A stretch of DNA of 46,097 bases from Haliea sp. E1-2-M8 (lineage in GTDB: Bacteria; Pseudomonadota; Gammaproteobacteria; Pseudomonadales; Halieaceae), in assembly GCF_030649675.1 (NCBI RefSeq), contig NZ_JAUTDR010000013.1, positions 1 through 46,097 on the forward strand. The letters run 5' to 3'. Positions 9,137-17,090 of this stretch are shown here, one piece after another. Positions within the stretch are counted from its first letter, which is position 1, and each line of letters opens with the position of its first letter. The position numbers were made by a program, and so were the translations under genes. The notes beneath the pieces were generated by a model, which saw only the letters and a list, made by a program, of their open reading frames with translations, was not told the DNA's origin and searched no databases.

Positions 9137-9598
9137 CTACCAGCATTCCCGCAAACCACCCGGGCCGCTCGCGGTCCGCACGCCGTCGGAGTCGATACCC
9201 AGGGTGCCACAGCGCTCGTCCCGGGCCTGTTGCCCGACCGGGCGCGCCAGCGCCCTGAAGCGGTAATCCCCCTCGTCTCGTAGGGAAATCTCATACAGAG
9301 CGCCCGCGGTGACCTCCTGACCCTGAGCACCAATGCCAACAGCAGCGGGCAGGGAATACCCCAGCGCCGTCAGGTCGTCGGCGTACTGGCGGTGATTGAC
9401 GAAGAAGTGCTCCTGCCGCGCTGCCAGCTGCAACAGTTCGGCCGTGGCAACCACCCGCCGCGCCTTGCGCGCCTGCTCGCTGTAGGCCGGCATGACCAGC
9501 AGCAACAGCAAACCGAGCAGCAGCATGACCACCAGCAGTTCCAGCAAGGTGATCCCGTGCGAAAACTTGCCGTGGCTACCTGCAGAGGCCGCGTTCAC
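9137..9598 (-). CDS. pilE: Type IV pilus minor pilin PilE
   Basis: A small prepilin-like protein of the priming complex that starts pilus assembly. It has a polar leader of 15 residues ending in Gly, then ITLLELLVVMLLLG with the conserved Glu5 and a long hydrophobic helix, followed by PAYSEQARKARRVVATAELLQLAARQEHFF, close to PilE of the Pseudomonas fimU-pilE operon. Two Cys near the C-terminus (RCGT and ECW) could form the pilin disulfide loop. It starts with GTG at 9598, and GTGA overlaps the TGA stop of pilY1, so translation is coupled. It is the last gene of the leftward minor-pilin operon. No separate pilY2 gene is present. Confidence 0.87.
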   Translation of the reverse strand: MNAASAGSHGKFSHGITLLELLVVMLLLGLLLLLVMPAYSEQARKARRVVATAELLQLAARQEHFFVNHRQYADDLTALGYSLPAAVGIGAQGQEVTAGALYEISLRDEGDYRFRALARPVGQQARDERCGTLGIDSDGVRTASGPGGLRECW

Positions 9599-12303
9599 AG
9601 GCGGTCGATCCCGGGCTGGCGCCAGTAGATCTGCAGCAGCCGCGGAGCCAGCGAGCGCTGCAGCGGGCCGGGCAGCAGCGTGCCATCCGGGCCGGCAGCG
9701 ATATCCGGGCCGCCCGAGGGCAGCAGGAGATAATCGCCAATGCGCAGCATCTCCGCCGGGACGCCGTCGCCCAGAGTGCGGTCGCGGCGATCACCCGAGA
9801 GCGCGCTGCCATCCGCCAGTGCCATCGCATACAGCCTGCCCTGCCCCGGTGTCCGCGCACAGGGTTCGGCGGACGGGGTAAAACTGCTCATGAACACCCG
9901 TCCTGCATCCACCAGCGGCTTGGCCAACCCCTTCTCACCGGGAGCCCTCAGGGCAATCTTCCAGCCATGGGTCAGGGCGTCGGCGCAGCTCCCCCCGGTG
10001 CCGCTGCCGCAATCGGTCTGGTCCGCGAGATCCGCCAGCCGCAAAGGCTCGCGCTCCCGCAGCGCAGCATCCCCGCTGCTGCTGAGATAGTCCCTTAGAT
10101 AAAAGTGAAAGTTCTCGACCCCGGTTGCGGCGGGGTCCGCGCGGTTGCCGCTGGAAATGAGGACGCCATCCACTGCCTGCCCCTGCCCGCTGCGGGTTTG
10201 CACCAGCTCGGCGGCGTGAAAGAAACCGCGGTCATCGGCACCGGCGCCACCCAACTCCGCGAACAGGGTGATCGACCAGTTGTCAGCCCGGTGGTTGGGA
10301 TTATCGCCGTGCCCGGGCGGCAGATCAACGCGCCAGATCCTGCCGCCGGTATCGCCCACGTAAAGGCGATGAATATAGCCCGCGGCATCGGTGAGTGCCG
10401 CAACCTCGGCGGCTATGCTGTCGTCGAGTTCGGCATGGGCATCGTGCCTGTTGCTGCGAACGGCGGTAGTGCCGCGCAGTGCCTTCCAGACCAGTTCACC
10501 GCTGCGAGCATCGACGATATACACGGCGTTACCCCGCGCCTGCCCGCTCTCCGCATCCCTATTCGAGCGGTAACCACCGCCAAAAACCAGCACATCGCGA
10601 CTAAGACCCCCGAACTTCACCCGGCCCACCACCGGGGTGGAAAAGCTGAGCCCCAGTTCATCGAAGTCCCCGCCCCCGGTCCGGGTGATAACCCACTGCA
10701 GGCGCGGCGGCTGGGCAGGGTCGCTGATATCCAGGGCATAGTAGCTGGACCCGCCCCGGCGCAGGCCAAAGTAGACCAGCACCTCGTCGCCCTCCTCCGC
10801 GCGCAGATTGCCGTCCCCGTTGCGATCCCGCACCAGTGCCACCGGGCTGCCGTCGACGCCGTGGCGGAGTTGACTCGCCGGCAATGCACCGGCATGGCGC
10901 TGGCCCAGGTTCGCCAGCAGCTCGCGAGGAATGAACCCGTACAGCTCGCGGCCGCTCTCCCGGCCCTCGCTATCGGTATTTTCCAGCACGCGCAGGAATC
11001 CGTCGCCGCTGCCAAACAGCACCCTGACATTGGGGTTGGCGGCGCTGTACCCGGCGCCAACCGCGCCGTAGTTGATTCCCAGCGGCCGCGAGTGCAGCAC
11101 TTCTCCCAGCAGCCAGTCCCGGGATCGGGGCGGTGCAGCGCTCTCCTCCCAGCCCTCCTCCCAACCCTCCTCCCAACCCCGGGCCCAGCGCAGCAACGCC
11201 AGAGCCTGGGCCGGATCCTCCGTGCCCAGCCAGGGGGCCAGCTCGTGGGCCGTGGCCAGGTCCGCATTGAGCGGCAAAAGGGCAGCCCCCTCCGCAGCCT
11301 CAGTGAACAGCTGGCGTTGGCCGCTGCCGTTAACGTCCCCCACGGTGGCGGTAGCTGGATCCAGACCGGGGATTCGCTGGCCCGCGCCGCCGCGGGCGAC
11401 AGCGGCGCCATCCGCAGCGGAGTCAGCCTCCGCGCCAGGCAGCGCTGGCGGCAAGGTGTCGGCATCAGTCCAGAACGTCAGCGCCCGGGCGTTGATCTGG
11501 CCACGCAACGGCCCCTCCTGCTCAAGCCCGTTACCGCCCCGGCTGTCGACGACCGACGCCAGCGCCGCGGGGCTGCCCTCCAGCCCGGCCGACACCTCCG
11601 GCGCACCGCTCGCCACCAGCCTGAGCTTTTTCAGGTTGCCCCGCCAGCCTAGGCGCGGCCGCGCCTCGAACAGACCCAGGTACAGATCCCGCGGCATACC
11701 GTCCGGCTCACTGCCCACCCGGGGGCCCAGTGCGGTCACCAGGCTCCCGCTGCGGCTGACCAGGCCCAGCGCAACCTCTTCCAGGCTGCGCTGCAGCGCC
11801 ACCGGGTCCGCCACCGGTAACGCGGCGCCCCCGGGCAAGGGCGTGGAACTCAGCTGCAGCACCTGAAAATCTGCGCAACTGCTCTCCTCCTGCGGTGGCG
11901 ATTCCTGCCGCAGGAGAAAATACAGTGCCTCGCCAGCGGCGGGCTCCTCACCCTCTGCCGGCTCCAGCTGCGCTGTGATCGCGCTGGCGAGCGTGCCCTG
12001 TTGGTCCCCAAGCCGACGATACTCCGGCCCGACGGCGGTATCCCCGGGCGTGGTCAATGCCAGCTGGATATCCTCCAGTTGGGGCGACGCCAGCACCGCA
12101 TCCAGTGCCGCAGCAAGCGCCGTACCCGCGGCGCCCGGCTCTACCTCCAGCACCAACAACAGATGGACCCGGGTGGGGTCCGGGATATGGATTCCGACAT
12201 CATCCGCCCGGCTGGACATTGCAAGCAGCAGCGCCAGCAGCAAGACGAGACAGCACTGACCAGGGCCGCGGAGCGCAACGCTGATGTTTACCTGCTTGGG
12301 CAT
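9595..12303 (-). CDS. pilY1: Type IV pilus tip/adhesin protein PilY1
   Basis: PilY1/PilC proteins sit at the pilus tip, bind calcium and control extension, retraction, adhesion and surface sensing. I chose the ATG at 12303 because GAGGAGG lies just upstream; the ATG at 12321 lacks this. The protein begins with a signal peptide ending near MSSRADD and is 902 residues long. The C-terminal half is the PilY1 beta-propeller: SRPLGINYGAVGAG, the GSGDGFLRVL blade, YALDISDP and an EF-hand-like loop DRNGDGNLRAEE at about 493-504, the known calcium site type. The N-terminal half is short and has no DxSxS metal site, so the von Willebrand A domain found in Pseudomonas PilY1 looks degenerate or absent. 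A GWEE triplet repeat sits at about residues 376-387. Confidence 0.88.
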   Translation of the reverse strand: MPKQVNISVALRGPGQCCLVLLLALLLAMSSRADDVGIHIPDPTRVHLLLVLEVEPGAAGTALAAALDAVLASPQLEDIQLALTTPGDTAVGPEYRRLGDQQGTLASAITAQLEPAEGEEPAAGEALYFLLRQESPPQEESSCADFQVLQLSSTPLPGGAALPVADPVALQRSLEEVALGLVSRSGSLVTALGPRVGSEPDGMPRDLYLGLFEARPRLGWRGNLKKLRLVASGAPEVSAGLEGSPAALASVVDSRGGNGLEQEGPLRGQINARALTFWTDADTLPPALPGAEADSAADGAAVARGGAGQRIPGLDPATATVGDVNGSGQRQLFTEAAEGAALLPLNADLATAHELAPWLGTEDPAQALALLRWARGWEEGWEEGWEESAAPPRSRDWLLGEVLHSRPLGINYGAVGAGYSAANPNVRVLFGSGDGFLRVLENTDSEGRESGRELYGFIPRELLANLGQRHAGALPASQLRHGVDGSPVALVRDRNGDGNLRAEEGDEVLVYFGLRRGGSSYYALDISDPAQPPRLQWVITRTGGGDFDELGLSFSTPVVGRVKFGGLSRDVLVFGGGYRSNRDAESGQARGNAVYIVDARSGELVWKALRGTTAVRSNRHDAHAELDDSIAAEVAALTDAAGYIHRLYVGDTGGRIWRVDLPPGHGDNPNHRADNWSITLFAELGGAGADDRGFFHAAELVQTRSGQGQAVDGVLISSGNRADPAATGVENFHFYLRDYLSSSGDAALREREPLRLADLADQTDCGSGTGGSCADALTHGWKIALRAPGEKGLAKPLVDAGRVFMSSFTPSAEPCARTPGQGRLYAMALADGSALSGDRRDRTLGDGVPAEMLRIGDYLLLPSGGPDIAAGPDGTLLPGPLQRSLAPRLLQIYWRQPGIDRL
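11143..11178. repeat. Three tandem 12-bp units within pilY1
   Basis: Three near-identical 12-base units (CTCCTCCC plus AACC or AGCC on the + strand) encode three Gly-Trp-Glu-Glu repeats in PilY1. Because the unit is a multiple of three, slippage would change protein length without shifting the frame. Confidence 0.8.
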
Positions 12304-12320
12304 AATAACCTCCTCGGGCA

Positions 12321-12866
12321 TCAGGATGACTGCGCCGGCACCAGCAGGGCAACGCCCTGCACTACCTGGGCGCTGCCGAGCCCGACTTCAGTCCCGTCAA
12401 TGGAAACCTGTACTTCAAAGCTCGCCGCCTGCCAGCCGCTGGCGCCTGAGGCCCGCGCCTGGGGCAGGCGGAAATCCGGCACCGGCGCCAGCGGGGGGCC
12501 GCGCCGCGTGATCCGGTAATCCAGCGTGCTACCCCCGGGCGGCGCGTGGCCCGACGGCGCGGCGGGCAGCACTGGTCGAGTGCAGGTAGCACCCTCACCG
12601 CAAAGACTGTCACCGACTGCAAGATCGAGCGGGAAATGCGCGGGATTGAGCGCCAGGGCCCGGGCGATCCCCAGGGCCTGCTGCAGCGCCTGCTCCCGAA
12701 ACTGGTCGTTACCGGCCAAGCGGAACTCCAGCGCGCTGACCCGCAACGCGGTAGCGGCCAGCACTGCCAGCAGCAGCAAAAACACCATGACCAGCAGCAG
12801 GATATAGCCGCGGGGCCGCTGACTTTTTGCGCCGCAGCGTCGCTGCTGTTGCAGCAGGGCAGGCAC
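12321..12866 (-). CDS. pilX: Type IV pilus minor pilin PilX
   Basis: A minor pilin of the priming complex, and the one that brings PilY1 into the pilus. A short basic leader ends in RPRG and is followed by a hydrophobic helix (YILLLVMVFLLLLAVLAATAL) and the EFRLAGNDQFREQALQQA segment typical of the PilX N-terminal domain. It lacks the usual Glu at position 5 of the mature protein, which is common for PilX-like subunits. The start is uncertain. GTG at 12866 lies 5 bp after the pilW stop and gives 181 residues; ATG at 12899 would overlap pilW by 29 bp and add 11 residues. The gene is followed closely by pilY1. Confidence 0.82.
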   Translation of the reverse strand: MPALLQQQRRCGAKSQRPRGYILLLVMVFLLLLAVLAATALRVSALEFRLAGNDQFREQALQQALGIARALALNPAHFPLDLAVGDSLCGEGATCTRPVLPAAPSGHAPPGGSTLDYRITRRGPPLAPVPDFRLPQARASGASGWQAASFEVQVSIDGTEVGLGSAQVVQGVALLVPAQSS

Positions 12867-12870
12867 CGGC

Positions 12871-13857
12871 CTAGCCCGCCACCGGCCGCACGGCCGCATT
12901 GCGCAATTGCACGGTGGCGCTGAACACGCGGCGCAGGTAGCCGTCGCCTGCAATATCCAGCGTGGTCTGGCCGAGACGGTACTGGCGATTGTCGCGGTAA
13001 CCCTGTAGCGGCGTCAGGCCGCGCTGGAGCACATGGATCCGGGCGCTGACCGCCCACTGCAATTGTGCAGCCGTAGGATGGCGCAGGTAGTAGTCCGGGA
13101 CGCCGTCACCGCCCTCGTCAATCCCGAGTTCCAGCAGCAGGTACTCGACGCCTTCCACCAGGCACTGGGTCAGCAGGCCCGAGGGGGCCAACCTTTCCGC
13201 GCACAGCGCGGGTATGCCGTCGGCGGGTTCAGCGGAATAACGCCGGACATAGAAAATGCGCGGGTATAGCCGCCAGTACCAGGCGCCACTGCCGGCCAGC
13301 TCCTCGGCGGCATCGACCAGGCCCGCCTGCCACCAGTCGGCGTCGCCGCTGTGCTCTCGCCAGCGCAGGTACCAGTGGCCGTTATCGACCGCGGACACGC
13401 CGGGCGAATACACCCCGTTGGCCAGGGTGGCCGCACCTGCGACCCGCCGGGTCGCCAGCAGGTCGCTGCCCTGCTGCAGTGCCGCAGCCGGCAGACAGTC
13501 CAGGTTGCCCCCCGACACGGTCCGCGGCAGCCCGCCGCGATAGTCAGGTTGCAGATCGATTGGCGGCAGCGGCCCCAATGGCCAGCGGCCGGCAACGCCA
13601 CAACCGGGGCCCGTCGCCGGGGCCGGGGGCAGCGCGCTGCCAGCAACACCGCCAAAGAAGCCCGCCAGCAGCAGTTCCCGCCGCAGCAGGTTGACTGCAT
13701 AGCGGCCGTTCTCCTGCAGCCGTGCCGCCTCATCGTCGAGGAGGTACTGGTGTTTGGCCTCGAGATACAGGGCAACGACCGCCGCCGAGAGCACCAGGCC
13801 AAGGGCCAGCGACACCAACAGTGAGATGAGGGACAGCCCCCCCTGCAGCGGATTCAC
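12871..13857 (-). CDS. pilW: Type IV pilus minor pilin PilW
   Basis: A large minor pilin (328 residues) of the priming complex. The GTG at 13857 overlaps the pilV stop as GTGA and yields a textbook leader, MNPLQGG, before LSLISLLVSLALG; the GTG at 13881 would give an over-long leader. The PilW signatures LYLEAKHQYLLDDEAARLQENGRYA and NLLRRELLLAGFFG are present, as is a C-terminal FSATVQLRNA segment. Unusually, the fifth residue of the mature helix is Ser, whereas Glu is expected there in pilins (usual PilW form: SLIELM). Pilins without Glu5 occur mainly at pseudopilin tips, so a position high in the tip complex is possible. Confidence 0.88.
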   Translation of the reverse strand: MNPLQGGLSLISLLVSLALGLVLSAAVVALYLEAKHQYLLDDEAARLQENGRYAVNLLRRELLLAGFFGGVAGSALPPAPATGPGCGVAGRWPLGPLPPIDLQPDYRGGLPRTVSGGNLDCLPAAALQQGSDLLATRRVAGAATLANGVYSPGVSAVDNGHWYLRWREHSGDADWWQAGLVDAAEELAGSGAWYWRLYPRIFYVRRYSAEPADGIPALCAERLAPSGLLTQCLVEGVEYLLLELGIDEGGDGVPDYYLRHPTAAQLQWAVSARIHVLQRGLTPLQGYRDNRQYRLGQTTLDIAGDGYLRRVFSATVQLRNAAVRPVAG

Positions 13858-14459
13858 CCGCCGGCTCCCGTGGCGGACCACCCGATCCAGCTGCGCATGA
13901 CCAGCACCCGGCGCAATTCATCGGCGGGGCCGTACCAGCCACCGCCGGCCCCGCAGCTGGATTCCGCGGATCCGGTCAAGGGTTGCAGCCCGCGCCAGGC
14001 AATGGCGACACTCACCCGGCCAGAAGCGACCGCGACACAGGCCCGGGGCTCGAGCAGGCCCGCTACCGGCCGCTCGACACCGTCGACGGTTGCCACAGCC
14101 GCCGCGCCCGCCAACAGCTGCAGCCACTCACCGAGATCGTGCGCGGCCAGCTCCGCCGGCGTACAGCGGTGGGCGCCAGCCCCCGCGGCCGACGACCGGG
14201 CACAGGTGGGAGACGTGATTGGCGCTGCGTCAGCCGGGGCGGCGTTATCCAGAAGATAGGCCTGTAACTGGCGCGGATTGCTGCGCATGCGTTCAAGCAG
14301 GTCCCGGGCCAGCGCGGTGGCCGTTGAACGCTGTTGCGCCTCCAGACCATTCCGCTTGGCGCTTACCTGCGCCCCGACCAGCCCCAGCAGGCCCACGGCG
14401 AAAACCAGCACCGCCACCAGGATCTCTATCAGGCCCAGCCCGCCCTGTCTGCGGTTCAC
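13854..14459 (-). CDS. pilV: Type IV pilus minor pilin PilV
   Basis: A minor pilin of the initiation complex. The frame stays open far upstream, but the GTG at 14459 overlaps the fimT stop as GTGA and gives leader MNRRQGG before LGLIEILVAVLVFAVGLLGL, with Glu5 present and the processed Gly at -1. The body has the PilV pattern SAKRNGLEAQQRSTATALARDLLERMRSN and a C-terminal segment rich in Cys/Gly. Length is 201 residues, as expected. It lies between fimT and pilW as in other Gammaproteobacteria, and its own stop is coupled to pilW in the same way. Confidence 0.88.
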   Translation of the reverse strand: MNRRQGGLGLIEILVAVLVFAVGLLGLVGAQVSAKRNGLEAQQRSTATALARDLLERMRSNPRQLQAYLLDNAAPADAAPITSPTCARSSAAGAGAHRCTPAELAAHDLGEWLQLLAGAAAVATVDGVERPVAGLLEPRACVAVASGRVSVAIAWRGLQPLTGSAESSCGAGGGWYGPADELRRVLVMRSWIGWSATGAGG

Positions 14460-15022
14460 GCCAGCGCCTCCCGGGGGCACTCGCCCCAGCCCCGCACCAG
14501 GCGCGAGCGCCCGACAATATTCATCACCAGGCTCCAGGAGGCCAGGCCCGGCTGTGCGCGCGAGCAGATCATCAGGGTCCGGTTGCGGCCCGCAGAACCG
14601 TCGGGCATGAAGGTGATGAGCTCGTCCGCCAGCAGGGTGCCGCTGCGGTTGCTGAGCTGCAGCTGCGGGTGCATCGGCAGGTAGGCCTGTATCAAGCTGT
14701 TGGGACCAATTTCCAGGTCGCGCCCGGGGTTGTTGAACACAATCCAGCCCCCGCGGTAGTCGCCGTCGCAGGCCAGCACCCCGGAGACCGCGTACCTGGA
14801 GGGGCACAGGCTGACGGGAAGGTTGCGCCGCACCGCCTCACTGCGGGCCAGGTTGAGCGCCACCAGCAGACGGGTCGCTTCGGCCCGCATCTGCGTCCGC
14901 TGCTGCAGGCTCTGGAAGCCGGGCACCGCCACCACCGTGAATATCCCGAGCAGCGCCAGCACCAGCATCAGTTCCACCAGGGTCAGGCCCCGGGCTGGTT
15001 TTCGTATCGACATCCTGTCCAC
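14456..15022 (-). CDS. fimT: GspH/FimT-family pseudopilin (FimT/FimU)
   Basis: First gene of the leftward minor-pilin operon. The leader MDRMSIRKPARG precedes LTLVELMLVLALLGIFTVVAVPGF with Glu5, followed by RTQMRAEATRLLVALNLARSEAVRR and the GWIVFNN segment diagnostic of the GspH/FimT domain. The GTG at 15022 is preferred because GGGAGGT lies 5-6 bases upstream; the internal ATG at 15013 would be too far from it. FimT and FimU belong to the same family and cannot be separated here, although the position before pilV is that of FimU in Pseudomonas. Length is 188 residues. Confidence 0.87.
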   Translation of the reverse strand: MDRMSIRKPARGLTLVELMLVLALLGIFTVVAVPGFQSLQQRTQMRAEATRLLVALNLARSEAVRRNLPVSLCPSRYAVSGVLACDGDYRGGWIVFNNPGRDLEIGPNSLIQAYLPMHPQLQLSNRSGTLLADELITFMPDGSAGRNRTLMICSRAQPGLASWSLVMNIVGRSRLVRGWGECPREALA

Positions 15023-15059
15023 GAAACACCTCCCTGTTGCCTTTCAGCTTACCCAGGAG

Positions 15060-15079
15060 GCGGCACATTGCCAGCCAGG
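15060..15079 (-). promoter_or_regulatory. Candidate sigma-54 (-24/-12) promoter upstream of fimT
   Basis: On the minus strand CTGGCTGG, four bases, then GTGC aligns with the RpoN consensus CTGGCACG-N4-TTGC, keeping the invariant GG-N10-GC (GG at 15076-15075, GC at 15064-15063). It is about 41 bp before the fimT start. Since PilR is a sigma-54 activator encoded nearby, this would fit, but the match is partial and the motif is short. Confidence 0.3.
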
Positions 15080-15152
15080 GGCGGTATCTGATGAAAGCGG
15101 GCAGGAAAGGATGAACGCCGGCGGCCCCAAGAGCCCGCGGCGACAGGGGAAC

Positions 15153-16103
15153 TCAGATCTCGCGGGTGGGGATGCGCAGTTCCCGGGGCAGGGAGAAAGT
15201 CACGTGCTCCGGGCGCCCGACCAGCTCGACCGGTGCGGTCGCACCGAGATCCTGCAGACCTTTGATCACGGCGGCCACCAGCACCTCTGGCGCGGAGGCG
15301 CCCGCGGTCACGCCGATGCGGCTCTTGTCCTGCAGCCAGGCCGGGTCGATGTCCTCTGCGCTGTCCAGCAGGTGGGCCTCGGCCCCCATGCGTTCCGCCA
15401 GCTCCCGCAGGCGGTTGGAATTGGAGCTGTTGGGAGAGCCGACCACCAGCACCAGGTCGCACTCCGCCGCCAGCTGCTTGACCGCGTCCTGGCGGTTCTG
15501 GGTCGCGTAGCAGATGTCGTCCTTGCGCGGTCCCTGGATGTGGGGAAACCGCCTGCGCAGGGCGTCGATGACCCTGGCGGTATCGTCCACAGAAAGCGTG
15601 GTCTGGGTGACGTAGTAGAGCTTTTCGGGATTGCGCACCACCAGATTGGATGCCTGTTCCTCGTCCTCCACCAGATAGATGTCACCGCCGGCGCTGCGAT
15701 CGTACTGGCCCATGGTGCCCTCGACTTCCGGGTGGCCACAGTGACCTATCAGCACGCACTCACTGCCGTCATCGCTGTAGCGGGAGACTTCGATATGCAC
15801 CTTGGTCACCAGCGGGCAGGTGGCGTCGAACACTTTCAGGCCGCGCCGGCCCGCTTCCCTGCGCACCGCCTGGGACACACCGTGGGCACTGAAAATCACG
15901 ATACAGTCGTCCGGCACCTCTTCCAGCTCCTCGACGAATACCGCACCCCGGGAGCGCAGGTCCTCCACCACGAACTTGTTGTGCACCACTTCATGGCGCA
16001 CGTAGATTGGCGCTCCGAAAATATCCAGGGCCCGGTTGACGATGTCGATGGCGCGATCCACCCCGGCGCAGAAGCCGCGGGGGTTCGCCAGCCGGATTTC
16101 CAT
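15153..16103 (-). CDS. ispH: 4-hydroxy-3-methylbut-2-enyl diphosphate reductase IspH
   Basis: An iron-sulfur enzyme that makes IPP and DMAPP in the last step of the MEP isoprenoid pathway. The three cluster cysteines are visible: Cys12 in NPRGFCAG, Cys96 in FDATCPLV and one near 197 in ICYATQNRQ. The substrate-binding HEVVHN, SAHGV and [11 protein letters not shown] motifs are also present. At 316 residues it has normal length. Its ATG overlaps the fkpB TGA by one base (TGATG), so both are translated from one mRNA in the lspA-fkpB-ispH arrangement common in Gammaproteobacteria. Confidence 0.96.
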   Translation of the reverse strand: MEIRLANPRGFCAGVDRAIDIVNRALDIFGAPIYVRHEVVHNKFVVEDLRSRGAVFVEELEEVPDDCIVIFSAHGVSQAVRREAGRRGLKVFDATCPLVTKVHIEVSRYSDDGSECVLIGHCGHPEVEGTMGQYDRSAGGDIYLVEDEEQASNLVVRNPEKLYYVTQTTLSVDDTARVIDALRRRFPHIQGPRKDDICYATQNRQDAVKQLAAECDLVLVVGSPNSSNSNRLRELAERMGAEAHLLDSAEDIDPAWLQDKSRIGVTAGASAPEVLVAAVIKGLQDLGATAPVELVGRPEHVTFSLPRELRIPTREI

Positions 16104-16579
16104 CAGTGCAGCTCCGCCGGCTCTACCCGGTGTACCAGCACATCGAAGTGGATGGTGCGGCCGGCCAGCGGGTGATTGAAGTCCACGGTCACCTCTTCCT
16201 CGTCGAACGCCACGATCAAGCCCGGCAGTTCGCCGCCGGCGGCGTCGGCAAAGGAGAACACCAGGCCAATCTCAAGCTCCGCGTCGTCATCGAAGTGTTC
16301 GCGTGACAGGATCTGCACATTGTTGTCATTGGGCTGGCCGAAAGCGTCCTCCGGCAGCACGGTGAACATCTGCCGCTGGCCCGGGGCCATGCCCAACAGC
16401 AATTGCTCGAAGCCGGGCAGCAGGCTGCCGTCGCCGACGACAAAATTGACCGGCTCGCCGCCAAAGTTGCTGTCCACCTCGGAGCCGTCCTCCAGGCTGA
16501 CAGAAAAATTCAGGAACACGCGGGTGCCTTCGCCTACAGGTACATCCAGGGTCACGGGGTTTTGCTCACGAGGGGTCAT
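16103..16579 (-). CDS. fkpB: FKBP-type peptidyl-prolyl cis-trans isomerase FkpB/SlpA
   Basis: A small cytoplasmic prolyl isomerase and chaperone of the SlyD/SlpA group. It shows the FKBP core ([16 protein letters not shown], then [20 protein letters not shown], then the LPEDAFGQ segment) interrupted by the insert-in-flap domain ([20 protein letters not shown]), and ends with [18 protein letters not shown], the family signature. There is no His-rich tail, which separates it from SlyD. At 158 residues it is of normal length. The ATG at 16579 has GGAGG five bases upstream, overlaps lspA by 14 bp, and the stop overlaps ispH by one base. Confidence 0.94.
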   Translation of the reverse strand: MTPREQNPVTLDVPVGEGTRVFLNFSVSLEDGSEVDSNFGGEPVNFVVGDGSLLPGFEQLLLGMAPGQRQMFTVLPEDAFGQPNDNNVQILSREHFDDDAELEIGLVFSFADAAGGELPGLIVAFDEEEVTVDFNHPLAGRTIHFDVLVHRVEPAELH

Positions 16580-17090
16580 TTGCCTCCAGTGTGTCCGGCC
16601 GCGAGGCCAGCAGGCTGTCGAGAATCATCAGGGCAGCGCCGACCGTGATGGCCGCGTCTGCAATATTAAAGGCGGGGAAGAAGTAGCCGCCGTAGTGGAC
16701 CGAGATGAAATCCACCACGTGGCCCAGCACCAGCCTGTCCCACAGGTTGCCTATGGCGCCGCCAAGAATCAAGGCCAGGGACAGGGGCAGCAGACGCTGG
16801 GTCGCCGGCAGCCGGTGCAGCCACAGCACCAGGATACTGCTGATCACTATCGCGATGCCGCTGAAAAAGTACCGTTGCCAGCCCCCCGCGTCGCTGAGGA
16901 AGCTGAAGGCCGCACCGGAGTTGTACTGCAGGGTCAGGTTGAACCAGCTGGTCAGCACCACGGGGCGGCCGTAATCCAGGTACTGTTGCGCCATACCCTT
17001 GGTCAGCTGGTCCAGCACAATGATCAGCAGCGCCAGGATATACCAGACGTAGGTCGGCAGGGATTTAGGCAAAGTGGCGCTGCTCCCCAT
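16566..17090 (-). CDS. lspA: Lipoprotein signal peptidase (signal peptidase II)
   Basis: An inner-membrane aspartyl protease that cleaves the signal peptide of diacylglyceryl-modified prolipoproteins, including BamD encoded in this window. Four transmembrane helices are visible. The catalytic Asp residues lie in GNLWDRL...HVVDFI and [11 protein letters not shown], and [16 protein letters not shown] is the conserved periplasmic motif. The frame extends into ileS; ATG at 17090 gives [17 protein letters not shown] (174 residues) with a 26-bp overlap with the ileS end. A TTG seven codons downstream is the main alternative start. Confidence 0.93.
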   Translation of the reverse strand: MGSSATLPKSLPTYVWYILALLIIVLDQLTKGMAQQYLDYGRPVVLTSWFNLTLQYNSGAAFSFLSDAGGWQRYFFSGIAIVISSILVLWLHRLPATQRLLPLSLALILGGAIGNLWDRLVLGHVVDFISVHYGGYFFPAFNIADAAITVGAALMILDSLLASRPDTLEANDPS

